Positions 7,685-15,828 of a stretch of 19,251 bases of DNA are shown piece after piece (positions within the stretch are counted from its first letter, which is position 1; each line of letters begins with the position of its first letter). Location of the stretch: positions 1-19,251 of the forward strand of contig NZAF01000155.1 of assembly GCA_002686115.1 (NCBI GenBank), in the 5' to 3' direction. The notes below the pieces were generated by a model. The model ran no database searches. It was not told where the DNA came from and saw nothing but the letters and a program-made list of their open reading frames with translations. This stretch comes from Halobacteriovorax sp. Lineage in GTDB: Bacteria; Bdellovibrionota; Bacteriovoracia; Bacteriovoracales; Bacteriovoracaceae. The position numbers and the translations under genes are program-made.

Positions 7685-8793
7685 CGTCTTCTTTTTCTCT
7701 TTGTTGGCTTTAACTCTTCAAGTTTAATTTTAGTTGTCTTTTCTTCCTTACCTCTTAGATATTTTAAAATGACAGTGTCACCAATGCTATACTCAAAGAG
7801 GATGTTAAAAATATCATCAAAGCTATTTATGTCTTTCCCATCAATAGATAAAATAATATCTCCAAGAAAAATTTCATCTCCAGACTCTGTCATTCCTCTA
7901 AGTCCAGCTCTATCAGCAGGTCCATCTTCAAAAGCGTAACCAATTGGAAGACCTTTAGGAACATTGATTCCATAGTAATACTCAAGTTCATCTCTCTCGA
8001 TAGGTCTAATTCCAAAGCCAGCTCTTTTGACTTCACCATGCTTTATAAGTTCAGGGATAATCTTTTGAACGGTATCAATAGGCACTGCGAATCCAACCCC
8101 TGCTGAAGAGCCGGAGTGAGAAAAAATCATTGTATTAACACCTATAACATCACCAGAGGAATTGATTAGTGGACCACCACTATTACCTGGGTTTATTGAA
8201 GAATCTGTCTGAATCATTCCGTAAATCTCAATCCCCGAAACCCCCTTGATTTTTCTACCAATTGCAGAAATGATTCCTTGAGTGATTGTACTATTAAGTC
8301 CAAAAGGATTTCCAATTGCCAGTGCTTTTTGACCGACTTTTAATCCTCTTGATCTTCCAACTGAAACAGGAGTTAGTTTTGAAGGATGTTCGACAAGCTT
8401 TAAAAGAGCAATGTCTTTAGATGGCTCACTTCCGATAAGTTTTGCCTCGTACTTCTTGCTATCTTTTGGAAACTTGATAAAGAATTTCGACCCACCTCTA
8501 ATAACATGATAATTAGTTACGATATGACCTTTTGTATCCCAAACAAAGCCTGTACCTTCACCTTCAATTGTCTCAGTTCGAGGTGGATGGTTGAAAAAAA
8601 AGAAGCCTCCGCCACCTCTTCTCACTCTTCTTAAGTTAGAGATATGAACTACAGAGTTGACGTTCTTTTCAAAAATCGACATCGTATTTTTTTCATTTTC
8701 TAAAAGAGCGCTTTTTTCATTGAAGCCTATAAGGGCAAATGAGTTTAACGATAAGCTTAACATAATGACCATGAAGACTGACTTCTTAATCAT
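7681..8793 (-). CDS. Periplasmic HtrA/Deg-type serine protease with one PDZ domain
   Basis: An envelope quality-control protease of 370 residues, the length of DegS-type one-PDZ members. The signal peptide is residues 1-20 (NSFA-LIGF). The trypsin-like domain carries H96 (TNYHV), D127 (SKDIALLKL) and S205 (NPGNSGGPL), so the catalytic triad is complete. The PDZ domain spans about 245-350 (KRAGFGIRP..GPADRAGL..GDIILSIDG). The start was moved from a TTG at 8811 to the ATG at 8793, because AAGGAG (complement of 8801-8806) sits 7 bases upstream and lies inside the longer frame. Oddities are a Gly/Arg then Phe-rich stretch at 59-71 (GGGG then FFFF) and a strongly basic tail KPTKRKRRR. Without a second PDZ, DegP-like chaperone cages are less likely. 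I cannot choose between signalling and general degradation roles. Confidence 0.93.
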   Translation of the reverse strand: MIKKSVFMVIMLSLSLNSFALIGFNEKSALLENEKNTMSIFEKNVNSVVHISNLRRVRRGGGGFFFFNHPPRTETIEGEGTGFVWDTKGHIVTNYHVIRGGSKFFIKFPKDSKKYEAKLIGSEPSKDIALLKLVEHPSKLTPVSVGRSRGLKVGQKALAIGNPFGLNSTITQGIISAIGRKIKGVSGIEIYGMIQTDSSINPGNSGGPLINSSGDVIGVNTMIFSHSGSSAGVGFAVPIDTVQKIIPELIKHGEVKRAGFGIRPIERDELEYYYGINVPKGLPIGYAFEDGPADRAGLRGMTESGDEIFLGDIILSIDGKDINSFDDIFNILFEYSIGDTVILKYLRGKEEKTTKIKLEELKPTKRKRRR

Positions 8794-8888
8794 GAGGTTT
8801 CTCCTTTCCAAAAAGTAAATTTAAAACATTTAATAAAGCTCAAGGCTTTGGATACCTATCAAGATAAGAAACAAGCTCTAAACCACAC

Positions 8889-8920
8889 TTGAATTCTTAT
8901 ACTGCTAGAGTATAATTCAA
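8889..8920 (+). promoter_or_regulatory. Candidate promoter inside an imperfect palindrome, upstream of the decarboxylase gene
   Basis: TTGAAT (8889-8894) and TATAAT (8911-8916) are 16 bases apart and point toward the gene at 8988. The same bases form an inverted repeat: TTGAA plus TTATAC on the left and GTATAA plus TTCAA on the right, with a 3-base bulge and a 7-base loop. The near symmetry means the site could also serve the divergent protease gene or bind a dimeric regulator. Based on consensus similarity only. Confidence 0.45.
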
Positions 8921-8944
8921 CAAAAAAAATCTCAAGCTAACTTT

Positions 8945-8964
8945 TTGTAAAATTGTTGTAAAAT
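8945..8964 (+). repeat. Short tandem direct repeat TTGTAAAAT x2
   Basis: TTGTAAAAT occurs at 8945-8953 and again at 8956-8964, an 11-base period (about one helical turn), in the predicted leader of the decarboxylase gene. It could be a protein-binding site or chance in AT-rich DNA. Confidence 0.3.
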
Positions 8965-8987
8965 GAGATATTTATGGGGATAAACTC

Positions 8988-9887
8988 TTGGAAATTCAAT
9001 ACTTTAATAGACATACAGGCCAAAATGAAATTGAAAAAGTTTATGGCGACGCAGCTGTGCGTTGGCTTTATGAGTCAACATCAGGTAGTTTTGCCTCTGC
9101 AGCTCTAGTAAAAGCACCAATTAGTGTCTTGTATGGATTTATGCAAGATCTCCCATTTAGTAAGTTTAAAATAGATGAATTTGTGAAAAATTATAATATT
9201 AATTTAGAGGACTATGTTCCAGAGGAAGGAAGAACTTGGAATTCACCATATTCTACTTTTAATCAATTCTTTATCCGTAAGTTTAAAGAGGGGAAGCGCC
9301 CATTTGAGTCTGACTCAAATAAATTGGCTGCATTTTCAGAAGCCAGATACTTTGGCTATGAATCTATTACCGATGAGCAGTCGATTCCTGTTAAGGGAAA
9401 GTTTTTAAATTCTAAAGAATTATTAGCAAATTCAAAGTGGACAGAGACTTTTAAGGATGGGCCTTTGTTACTCGCTCGCTTATGCCCTGTCGACTATCAT
9501 AGATTTCACTATCCAGATGATGGAAAAGTTTTAGATTATTACAAAGTTAATGGAGCTTATCATTCGGTAAATCCTATCGCCTTAAAAGCTAAGAACGATA
9601 TTTTCTCTACAAATATTAGAGAAGTGACTATTCTTGAAACTGAAAACTTTGGTAAGCTTGCTTATGTTGAAGTTGGTGCCATCATGGTTGGAAAGATTGT
9701 TCAAAGCGGTGACTTAAAGAACTTCAAACGTGGTGATGAGAAGGGATATTTTCTCTTTGGAGGCTCTACTGTAATTGTCATTGGTGAAAAAGGTAAGTGG
9801 AAACCATCTTCAGATATCATAGAAAATACGAAAGAAAAAAGAGAGACTTATCTCCATCTAGGAAGTGAAGTAGGTTTAAAAATTTAG
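8988..9887 (+). CDS. psd: Phosphatidylserine decarboxylase, Chlamydia-type (PSD-B type 2)
   Basis: Converts phosphatidylserine to phosphatidylethanolamine at the inner membrane after self-cleavage to a pyruvoyl enzyme. The 299-residue protein resembles the chlamydial form throughout: an N-terminal QYFNRHTGQ, then FNQFFIRKFKEGKRPF (91-106), ARLCPVDYHRFHYP (163-176) with H171 and H174, EVTILETENFGKLAYVEVGAIMVG, and the cleavage site FGGST with S260 as the pyruvoyl precursor. The start is TTG at 8988, supported by GGGGA at 8976-8980 and alignment of the N terminus. The region that usually reads PADG, carrying the Asp of the processing triad, here reads FSEAR (116-120), so that Asp is not evident. 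The gene is divergent from the protease gene and converges on the next gene with 5 bases between stops. Family assignment is firm; activity less so. Confidence 0.88.
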   Translation: MEIQYFNRHTGQNEIEKVYGDAAVRWLYESTSGSFASAALVKAPISVLYGFMQDLPFSKFKIDEFVKNYNINLEDYVPEEGRTWNSPYSTFNQFFIRKFKEGKRPFESDSNKLAAFSEARYFGYESITDEQSIPVKGKFLNSKELLANSKWTETFKDGPLLLARLCPVDYHRFHYPDDGKVLDYYKVNGAYHSVNPIALKAKNDIFSTNIREVTILETENFGKLAYVEVGAIMVGKIVQSGDLKNFKRGDEKGYFLFGGSTVIVIGEKGKWKPSSDIIENTKEKRETYLHLGSEVGLKI

Positions 9888-9892
9888 ATTTG

Positions 9893-10693
9893 TTAAAGTC
9901 TAAAAAGAGCTTCAACTGGAAAGTGATCTGACGGATAAATATTATTCTCATGATCTTTTATAAGATTAATTTCAATACACTCAAGACAAGTCGGTCTAAG
10001 TATCCAATCAATTCTAGTACCATTAGGGTTTATGCCAGTGAATTTATGATGTGAAGACTCTTCTGGTTGCTTAAGTTCTAGCCAAGGATCTTTTAAGTTG
10101 AATTTAGATTGATCAATAATCTTCCTAACTTCTTCACGAGGACCTTCATTAAAGTCTCCAATAATAATAACTTTTTCATTATCATTATGGACTTTAGAAA
10201 TCTCCTCGATGAGTACCTTTATCTGCGATTGACGTGTTTTGGTTTCAAGATGATCAAGATGAACATTTACAAGTAAAAAGTATTCTCCACTTTTTTTATG
10301 CTTAACTTTTGCCCAAGTACAAAGTCTCGGAAAGGCACTGTCGAATGATTTACTTGCAGGTACATTAGGAGTTTCAGAGAGCCAAATATCACCACTCTTT
10401 ATTTTCTCAAATGTGTCAGGATTAAAAAATATCGTAGGATACATTCTGTCTTCAATCCATGAGCGGTGATCATCAACCATAACCAGATTTTCTAGTTTGG
10501 TATAGAATTGGTAGAGTTGTTTTCTCCATCCTTCTTGAGTTCCTAAGTAATCAGGCTTCTTTCTATTAATTATTGATGACAAAATTTCAATTCTATTTTG
10601 CCATATATGCTGACCATCTTTAGGATTATCAAAACGTATATTGCTCGATATGACTTTTATTTCGCTCATGTATCTATTTTGCCCAGATTTCAT
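9893..10693 (-). CDS. Endonuclease/exonuclease/phosphatase (EEP) family protein
   Basis: A 266-residue Mg-dependent phosphodiesterase-fold protein with all the usual motifs: SNIRFDN (17-23), TQEGW with E54, NVHLDH (143-148) with H145, GDFNEGP (179-185), RIDWIL (227-232) and SDHFPV (255-260). The family includes DNA repair nucleases, sphingomyelinases and inositol-phosphate phosphatases. This one lacks an evident signal peptide and resembles the short EEP proteins annotated as phosphodiesterases; the substrate is unknown. The outermost ATG is at 10693; an ATG at 10669 would begin right at the domain (MSEIKVISSN). Neither has a good ribosome binding site, so the start is uncertain. It is divergent from the small regulator at 10845, and a 15-base palindrome lies between them. 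Confidence 0.85.
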   Translation of the reverse strand: MKSGQNRYMSEIKVISSNIRFDNPKDGQHIWQNRIEILSSIINRKKPDYLGTQEGWRKQLYQFYTKLENLVMVDDHRSWIEDRMYPTIFFNPDTFEKIKSGDIWLSETPNVPASKSFDSAFPRLCTWAKVKHKKSGEYFLLVNVHLDHLETKTRQSQIKVLIEEISKVHNDNEKVIIIGDFNEGPREEVRKIIDQSKFNLKDPWLELKQPEESSHHKFTGINPNGTRIDWILRPTCLECIEINLIKDHENNIYPSDHFPVEALFRL

Positions 10694-10752
10694 TTATTAC
10701 TTATTCTACCATTCTATGGAAGTTTTATCAGTGTGAAAACAGTATTTTCTCA

Positions 10753-10767
10753 TTCCCATAATGGGAA
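10753..10767. promoter_or_regulatory. Perfect 7+1+7 palindrome, candidate operator
   Basis: TTCCCATAATGGGAA is a perfect inverted repeat with a one-base centre. It lies in the 151-base divergent gap, 60 bases from the EEP start and 78 from the start of the HTH-like gene. Its G/C content stands out from the AT-rich surroundings, as expected for a site of a dimeric repressor, possibly one of the two small proteins encoded downstream. Confidence 0.4.
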
Positions 10768-10844
10768 ATCTTTAATAATTGATGAATTAAGGTCGATTTT
10801 GTCACTGTTTATTTATAAAAGCTCTTAACTGATAGGAGGGAAGA

Positions 10845-11180
10845 ATGAAAGAACAGATTGATCTTATTAAAATGTTTAGAGAACTTTACAAAAATCCAAG
10901 TTATTCACGAATGGGTAGTCTTTTACAGATTCAGAAAACTCGAGCATTTAGAATTTGTAATGGGCATGAGATGAAATTAAGTGAATACCTAATGATGCAA
11001 GACTTAATCAATGAAAAGACTGGAAAATCAAAATTGCAGGCATTGATAGATGAGTGTCTTTTAAAATTACCGGCGAATAAAATTGATGATATATCAACTC
11101 GTTGTCAAAAATATCTCACTATCAATAGCATGTTAACTCAGACCGCTGATATTTCAATAACAGCTTCATTCGCATCATAG
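10845..11180 (+). CDS. Small putative HTH (XRE-like) DNA-binding protein
   Basis: A 111-residue protein I cannot assign to a named family. Residues ~19-55 read like a Cro/C1-type helix-turn-helix: SYSRMGSLLQIQKTRAFRICNG followed by EMKLSEYLMMQDLI. The RI.NG step and the following helix match where repressors place the end of the recognition helix. The C-terminal half is helical and ends in a Ser/Thr/Ala-rich tail (TADISITASFAS). The start is firm: AGGAGG at 10834-10839 lies 5 bases before the ATG. It is followed after 32 bases by a second putative DNA-binding gene, so the two probably form an operon. A regulatory role, possibly autoregulation through the palindrome at 10753-10767, is inference. 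Confidence 0.7.
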   Translation: MKEQIDLIKMFRELYKNPSYSRMGSLLQIQKTRAFRICNGHEMKLSEYLMMQDLINEKTGKSKLQALIDECLLKLPANKIDDISTRCQKYLTINSMLTQTADISITASFAS

Positions 11181-11212
11181 ATTAAATTATAAAGTTTAAA
11201 ACGGGAGAAAAC

Positions 11213-11707
11213 ATGCCACAACTTTTAACACTAGAGAGAGTCGTCTTAGAATCTATATCTAAAGGTCACAACAGATTAAATTCAATTCAAACAGATGTCG
11301 GATTACAACTATCTTTAGTTCTTTCTATCTTATCAAAATTAATGAAAAAGGGTTATATCACATTAAATCAAGGTTCCTACCAGATATTAGACAATGAATT
11401 GGCCTGGAAAAAAGCTAGTAAAAAAGAAAATGTAAAAGAAGAGATACATGAGCTAAGTGAAAGTTTAGTGAACAATTACTTCTCAAATCCATCAAAGAAT
11501 TGTTTGAAAGTACAAAAAATATACTTATCTGAGTCCGATGAAAAAATATTTGGTTCTTTGCTTTATAATCTTGAAGCATTTATTGTGAGCTTAAGAAAAG
11601 ATCAAAGGGAGAAAGGGATTAGGCCAAGTTCTAAAGATCAAAAAGTGATCATGTGGGGCTACTCAAATTATCAAAATATATTAGAAGATATCTGTGATGT
11701 CGTTTAA
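11213..11707 (+). CDS. Putative winged-helix regulator
   Basis: A 164-residue protein without a family I can name. Residues ~5-58 fit a winged helix: LTLERVVLESISKGHNRLNSIQTD, then SLVLSILSKLMKKGYITLNQGSYQI. Helix 3 (LVLSILSKLMKKG) and the YITL..GSYQI wing resemble MarR/DprA-type winged domains. Residues ~68-164 are mostly helical, with a KKIYLSESDEKIF-like segment and an acidic end. GGGAG at 11203-11207 supports the ATG. It sits 32 bases downstream of the HTH-like gene, so the pair is probably co-expressed. A hairpin follows the stop. What the pair controls is not visible; both lie between a nuclease-fold gene and the metF-metH operon. Confidence 0.7.
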   Translation: MPQLLTLERVVLESISKGHNRLNSIQTDVGLQLSLVLSILSKLMKKGYITLNQGSYQILDNELAWKKASKKENVKEEIHELSESLVNNYFSNPSKNCLKVQKIYLSESDEKIFGSLLYNLEAFIVSLRKDQREKGIRPSSKDQKVIMWGYSNYQNILEDICDVV

Positions 11708-11712
11708 ATCTT

Positions 11713-11733
11713 ATGGGAGCGTAATGCTCCTAT
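11713..11733. terminator. Hairpin between convergent genes (probable bidirectional terminator)
   Basis: ATGGGAGC (11713-11720) and GCTCCTAT (11726-11733) form an 8-pair stem with one G-T pair and a 5-base loop GTAAT. It lies between the winged-helix gene and the convergent 135-residue gene. The T-run after the stem is short on the + strand (CTTT) and A/T-mixed on the other, so termination may be partial. Confidence 0.45.
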
Positions 11734-11735
11734 CT

Positions 11736-12143
11736 TTAACCGACATAGCCATATTCATCGAGCATTTTCTTTACTAGGTCGTGTAGGGGATATTTCACGA
11801 GTTTATTTTCAGGGGACTGACAAGAACAGCTAATATATTCAAGCATTAATTCAAACTTTGTTGTTCTCTTATGCTCATTAAGGTAATCATCAAAAACCTT
11901 AACAGCTTTTATCCATTCAGTTAGGTCATAATAAGACTCATCAGCTAAATCAAATAGAAGTCTGCCTTTTTCTTTATGCATAGAGCTTGAGTTTAATAAA
12001 TGTCCTAGGTAAAACGATAAAACTTTTAGGTGAGCTTCGTCAGGACAGGCATTGAGAAGAAGCTTTATAGATCGATCTGTTAAAAACTTTTCAGGAAATG
12101 TTAGTCTGAGCTTTTCAAAGTACTTATCTTCTAGTTTTTCCAT
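11736..12143 (-). CDS. Hypothetical protein at the end of the metF-metH operon
   Basis: A 135-residue, mostly helical, acidic cytosolic protein that I do not recognise. No signal peptide or membrane segment is visible. There is a SCSCQSP stretch near residue 106-112 that could bind a metal or form a disulfide, but a single CxC is weak evidence. It starts 16 bases after the metH stop on the same strand, so it is probably co-transcribed with metF and metH; the ribosome binding site is poor, as expected for a coupled distal gene. The stop is two bases from the hairpin at 11713-11733. Any link to methionine or cobalamin metabolism rests on position only. Confidence 0.65.
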   Translation of the reverse strand: MEKLEDKYFEKLRLTFPEKFLTDRSIKLLLNACPDEAHLKVLSFYLGHLLNSSSMHKEKGRLLFDLADESYYDLTEWIKAVKVFDDYLNEHKRTTKFELMLEYISCSCQSPENKLVKYPLHDLVKKMLDEYGYVG

Positions 12144-12159
12144 ATTAAACCAATACTTT

Positions 12160-15100
12160 TTAACCTTGATATATTGTTTGAAGCCATTTTTTCATTTCAT
12201 TAAAACTCATCTTCTTTCTTTTTGCATAACTTTCTAGTTGGTCTTTACCAATTGAGAGAATATTAAAGTACTTGCTTTTTGGATGACTGATCAGATATCC
12301 AGATACAGAACTTGGCGGGTTCATGGCCATATTTTCAGTAAGAGTAGCACCGAGATTTTCTTCAATTTTCATTAGATCCCAAAGTTTAAGCTTCTCAGTG
12401 TGATCAGGGCAGGCTGGATACCCTGGAGCAGGTCTAATCCCCTCGTACTTCTCTTTTATGAGGTCTTCTATACTTAAATCACTATCTTTATCACCGTAAC
12501 CAAATACATCACGTGCCTTTTTGTGAATGAGTTCAGCATACGCCTCAGCAAGTCTATCACCAATCGCCTTTATTAGAATAGCGGTGTAATCATCATTAAT
12601 TTTTTCAAATGTGCTTGCAAATTTCTCAACTTCGTTACCGATTGTTACAACAAACGTTCCAATATAATCTTCTTTTGGCGAGATGAAATCTGCAAGGCTG
12701 TGGTAAACAGGATTCTCTTTAGTTTTGGCTTTTTGTTGTCTTAAAAAACTAAGAGTTTCAATAGTGTTTCCATTATCATCGAAAATTTCTACATCCTCTC
12801 CAACTCTTCTACATTTGAACATGCCCATGGCTGCTTTTGGTTTGAAGATCTTTTCTTTAATAATTCTATCTAAAAACTTTTCTGCATCAGCGAAAAGCTT
12901 TTTTGCTTCTTCACCATAAGTTTTATGAGACAAGATATTTGGATATACACCTTTAAGTTCCCAGGTCCAAAAAAATGGTGACCAGTCGATATACTTGGCT
13001 ATTTCTTCAGTTGGTATATCATAGAAATACTTAACACCAGTAAAACTTGGAGTTCTTGGAGTATAGTCTCTAAATAAATCTGGAGCTGAGTTAATTGCAA
13101 TGTCGAAAGTCTCAATTTTTGATACTTCAGACTTATTATTTTCAAAATAATCTTTTAAGCCTTTTTGCTTCTCCTTAAGCTCTCTTACATAATCTTCTTT
13201 TAGGTTTTTTGAAAGAAGACTATTACAAATTTCTACAACAAGAGAAGCATCTCCTACTTGTACTACAGGAGCTTCTGTATGAGGAGCTATCTTAACTGCG
13301 GTATGAGTCGCACTAGTCGTCGCTCCACCGATGAGAACTGGAATATTAATTCCTTGTCTCTTAAACTCATTTATATTAAAAATCATTTCATCAAGGCTTG
13401 GTGTAATTAATCCCGAAAGCCCTACAATATCGGCGTTGTTTTCACGAATACTCTTTATGATATCATCGCATGAGACCATAACACCTAAATCAATAACTTT
13501 GTATCCATTACAAGCAAGAACAACGGCTACGATATTTTTCCCGATATCATGTACATCACCTTTAACGGTTGCAATGACAAAAGTTTTGGCATTAGAATCC
13601 TCACCATCAATTTTGTCCATAAAAGGTTCAAGGTAGGCTACTGCCTGTTTCATCACTCGTGCGCTTTTAACAACTTGTGGAAGAAACATTTTTCCAGCAC
13701 CGAATAGATCACCGACTACTTTCATCCCTGTCATTAAAGGACCTTCGATAACTCTGATTGGTTCATGAAGAGTTTGTCTTGCTTCCTCGACATCGACTTC
13801 AATATATTTGGATATACCCTTAACAAGAGAGTGGGTAATTCTATCTTGAAGACTTGTTTCTCTCCAAGAGTTATCTTCTTCTCGTGCTTTTTTCGTTATG
13901 CCTTTGAATTGTTCAGCGTAATCTAATAAATCTTCTGTGGCATTAGAGCTTCTGTTTAAAATGACGTCTTCAACCTTTTCTTTAAGTTTAGGTTTAATCT
14001 CTTCATAAACTTCAAGCATACCAGCATTCACGATCCCCATATCTAATCCAGCACTGATAGCATGAAATAGGAAAATCGAATGCATCGCTTCTCTTACAAC
14101 GTTATTTCCTCTAAAAGAAAATGAAACATTTGATATACCACCAGAGCACAAAGCTCCAGGGCAGATTTGTTTTATCTCTCTGACTGCCTCGATAAAGTCA
14201 ACCGCATAGGAGTCGTGTTCTTCAATTCCTGTTGCGACAGTTAGAACATTTGGATCAAAAATGATATCGGTAGCTGGGAAGCCAACTTCGGTTACTAAAA
14301 TATCGTAAGCTCTTTTGCAGATTCTTACCTTATCTTCTTTTGTCGCTGCTTGCCCTTTTTCATCAAATGCCATTACAACTGCTGCCGCTCCATAATTCTT
14401 TATCAGAGTAGCCTGTCTTTTAAACTCCTCTTCACCTTCTTTAAGGCTTATGGAATTAACAATACCTTTTCCTTGAACACATTTTAGACCCGCTTCAAGT
14501 ACTTCCCACTTTGATGAATCAATCATGATCGGAACCTTGCATATATCAGGTTCTGCAGCGACAAGATTAAGAAATCTAATCATACAGGCTTTACTATCTA
14601 GAAGGCCTTCATCAAAATTAATATCAATAATATTTGCACCATTTTCAACTTGTTGTCTGGCGACGTTTAATGCTGTATCGAAGTCACCATTTTTAATAAG
14701 TTTTGCAAATCTTGGTGATCCAGTAACATTTGTTCTTTCACCAACCATATAAAATTGGCTTTGTTCTTTTGTATTAGAAATAGTTAAGGGTTCAAGACCA
14801 CTGAGTCTCATAGCCTCTTCAATAGATGGAACTTCTCTTGTAGGAATATCAATTAATTTTTCTCTTATGGCTTGAATATGTTCAGGTGTTGTCCCACAGC
14901 ATCCACCAACGAGATTAATAAGACCAGAAGATGCAAACTCTTTTAGATTTTCAGATGTTTGATCAGGAGTTTCATCATATCCTGTATCACTTAGTGGGTT
15001 AGGGAGTCCAGCATTTGGATAGCAACTAACATAGCAGTTAGAGATTTTTGACAGTTCTTCTATGTATGGACGCATCTCTTGTGCTCCAAGTGCACAATTA

Positions 15101-15828
15101 ATTCCAACACTAAAAGGATTAGCATGTTTAACACTATTCCAAAATGCTTCAACGGTTTGTCCTGATAAAGTTCTACCAGAGGCATCTGTAATCGTAACAG
15201 ATAACATGACAGGAATATCTTTATCGAGCTCTGACTTAAGCTTATTAATCGCGAAGATCGCTGCTTTAATATTAAGGGTGTCAAAAGTCGTCTCCGGTAA
15301 GAGAATATCAACTCCTCCCTCAACAAGACCTTTTGCTTGTTCGTAATAATTTTCAACTAGTTCATCAAAAGTAATTCCTCTAAATGCAGGATTATTTACG
15401 TCTGGTGAAATTGAAGCAGTTTTATTAGTCGGTCCTAATGCTCCAGCTACAAAACATTGACGATTAGGATTATTCTTTTCAAATTCTTCACAAGCTTCTT
15501 TTGCAATTTTTGCAGACTGAACATTTAATTCGTATGCGATTTCTTCTAGTTCGTAATCTGCTTGTGCAATTTTTGTAGCAGAAAATGTATTTGTCTCAAT
15601 AATATCTGAACCCGCATCAAGATACTTTGTATGAATTTCTTTGATAATATCAGGTCTAGTGATAGAGAGAAGGTCGTTATTTCCTTTAAGATCTATTTTC
15701 GAGTCTAGAAAACGGTCTCCCCTGAAATCTTTTTCTTCAAGTTTGTATCTTTGAATCATGGTGCCCATGGCACCATCCATAAATACGATTCTATTCTTTA
15801 CGAGTTCAAGTAATTTTTGATTATTCAT
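12160..15828 (-). CDS. metH: Cobalamin-dependent methionine synthase
   Basis: Transfers the methyl group of 5-methyltetrahydrofolate to homocysteine through methylcobalamin. At 1222 residues it is full length (E. coli about 1227) with all four modules. The homocysteine domain (~1-325) has FMDGAMGTMIQ, GINCALG (Cys near 245) and GGCCGTTPEH (two Cys near 309), the three zinc ligands. The folate domain (~355-620) begins YMVGERTNVTGSP and contains NVARQQVENGANIIDIN. The cobalamin domain (~650-890) has DVHDIGKN with the cobalt-ligating His near 758, SGLITPSLDEM, and VLIGGATTS. The SAM-binding reactivation domain (~910-1222) has RPAPGYPACPDHTEK near 1130. The ATG shares one base with the metF stop (TAATG), so translation is coupled. 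No SAM or cobalamin riboswitch was found upstream. Confidence 0.98.
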   Translation of the reverse strand: MNNQKLLELVKNRIVFMDGAMGTMIQRYKLEEKDFRGDRFLDSKIDLKGNNDLLSITRPDIIKEIHTKYLDAGSDIIETNTFSATKIAQADYELEEIAYELNVQSAKIAKEACEEFEKNNPNRQCFVAGALGPTNKTASISPDVNNPAFRGITFDELVENYYEQAKGLVEGGVDILLPETTFDTLNIKAAIFAINKLKSELDKDIPVMLSVTITDASGRTLSGQTVEAFWNSVKHANPFSVGINCALGAQEMRPYIEELSKISNCYVSCYPNAGLPNPLSDTGYDETPDQTSENLKEFASSGLINLVGGCCGTTPEHIQAIREKLIDIPTREVPSIEEAMRLSGLEPLTISNTKEQSQFYMVGERTNVTGSPRFAKLIKNGDFDTALNVARQQVENGANIIDINFDEGLLDSKACMIRFLNLVAAEPDICKVPIMIDSSKWEVLEAGLKCVQGKGIVNSISLKEGEEEFKRQATLIKNYGAAAVVMAFDEKGQAATKEDKVRICKRAYDILVTEVGFPATDIIFDPNVLTVATGIEEHDSYAVDFIEAVREIKQICPGALCSGGISNVSFSFRGNNVVREAMHSIFLFHAISAGLDMGIVNAGMLEVYEEIKPKLKEKVEDVILNRSSNATEDLLDYAEQFKGITKKAREEDNSWRETSLQDRITHSLVKGISKYIEVDVEEARQTLHEPIRVIEGPLMTGMKVVGDLFGAGKMFLPQVVKSARVMKQAVAYLEPFMDKIDGEDSNAKTFVIATVKGDVHDIGKNIVAVVLACNGYKVIDLGVMVSCDDIIKSIRENNADIVGLSGLITPSLDEMIFNINEFKRQGINIPVLIGGATTSATHTAVKIAPHTEAPVVQVGDASLVVEICNSLLSKNLKEDYVRELKEKQKGLKDYFENNKSEVSKIETFDIAINSAPDLFRDYTPRTPSFTGVKYFYDIPTEEIAKYIDWSPFFWTWELKGVYPNILSHKTYGEEAKKLFADAEKFLDRIIKEKIFKPKAAMGMFKCRRVGEDVEIFDDNGNTIETLSFLRQQKAKTKENPVYHSLADFISPKEDYIGTFVVTIGNEVEKFASTFEKINDDYTAILIKAIGDRLAEAYAELIHKKARDVFGYGDKDSDLSIEDLIKEKYEGIRPAPGYPACPDHTEKLKLWDLMKIEENLGATLTENMAMNPPSSVSGYLISHPKSKYFNILSIGKDQLESYAKRKKMSFNEMKKWLQTIYQG

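Noticed and set aside
12725..15356. Several open frames on the strand opposite metH
   Set aside because: They lie fully within metH, lack ribosome binding sites and recognisable domains, and are expected shadows of a long gene.
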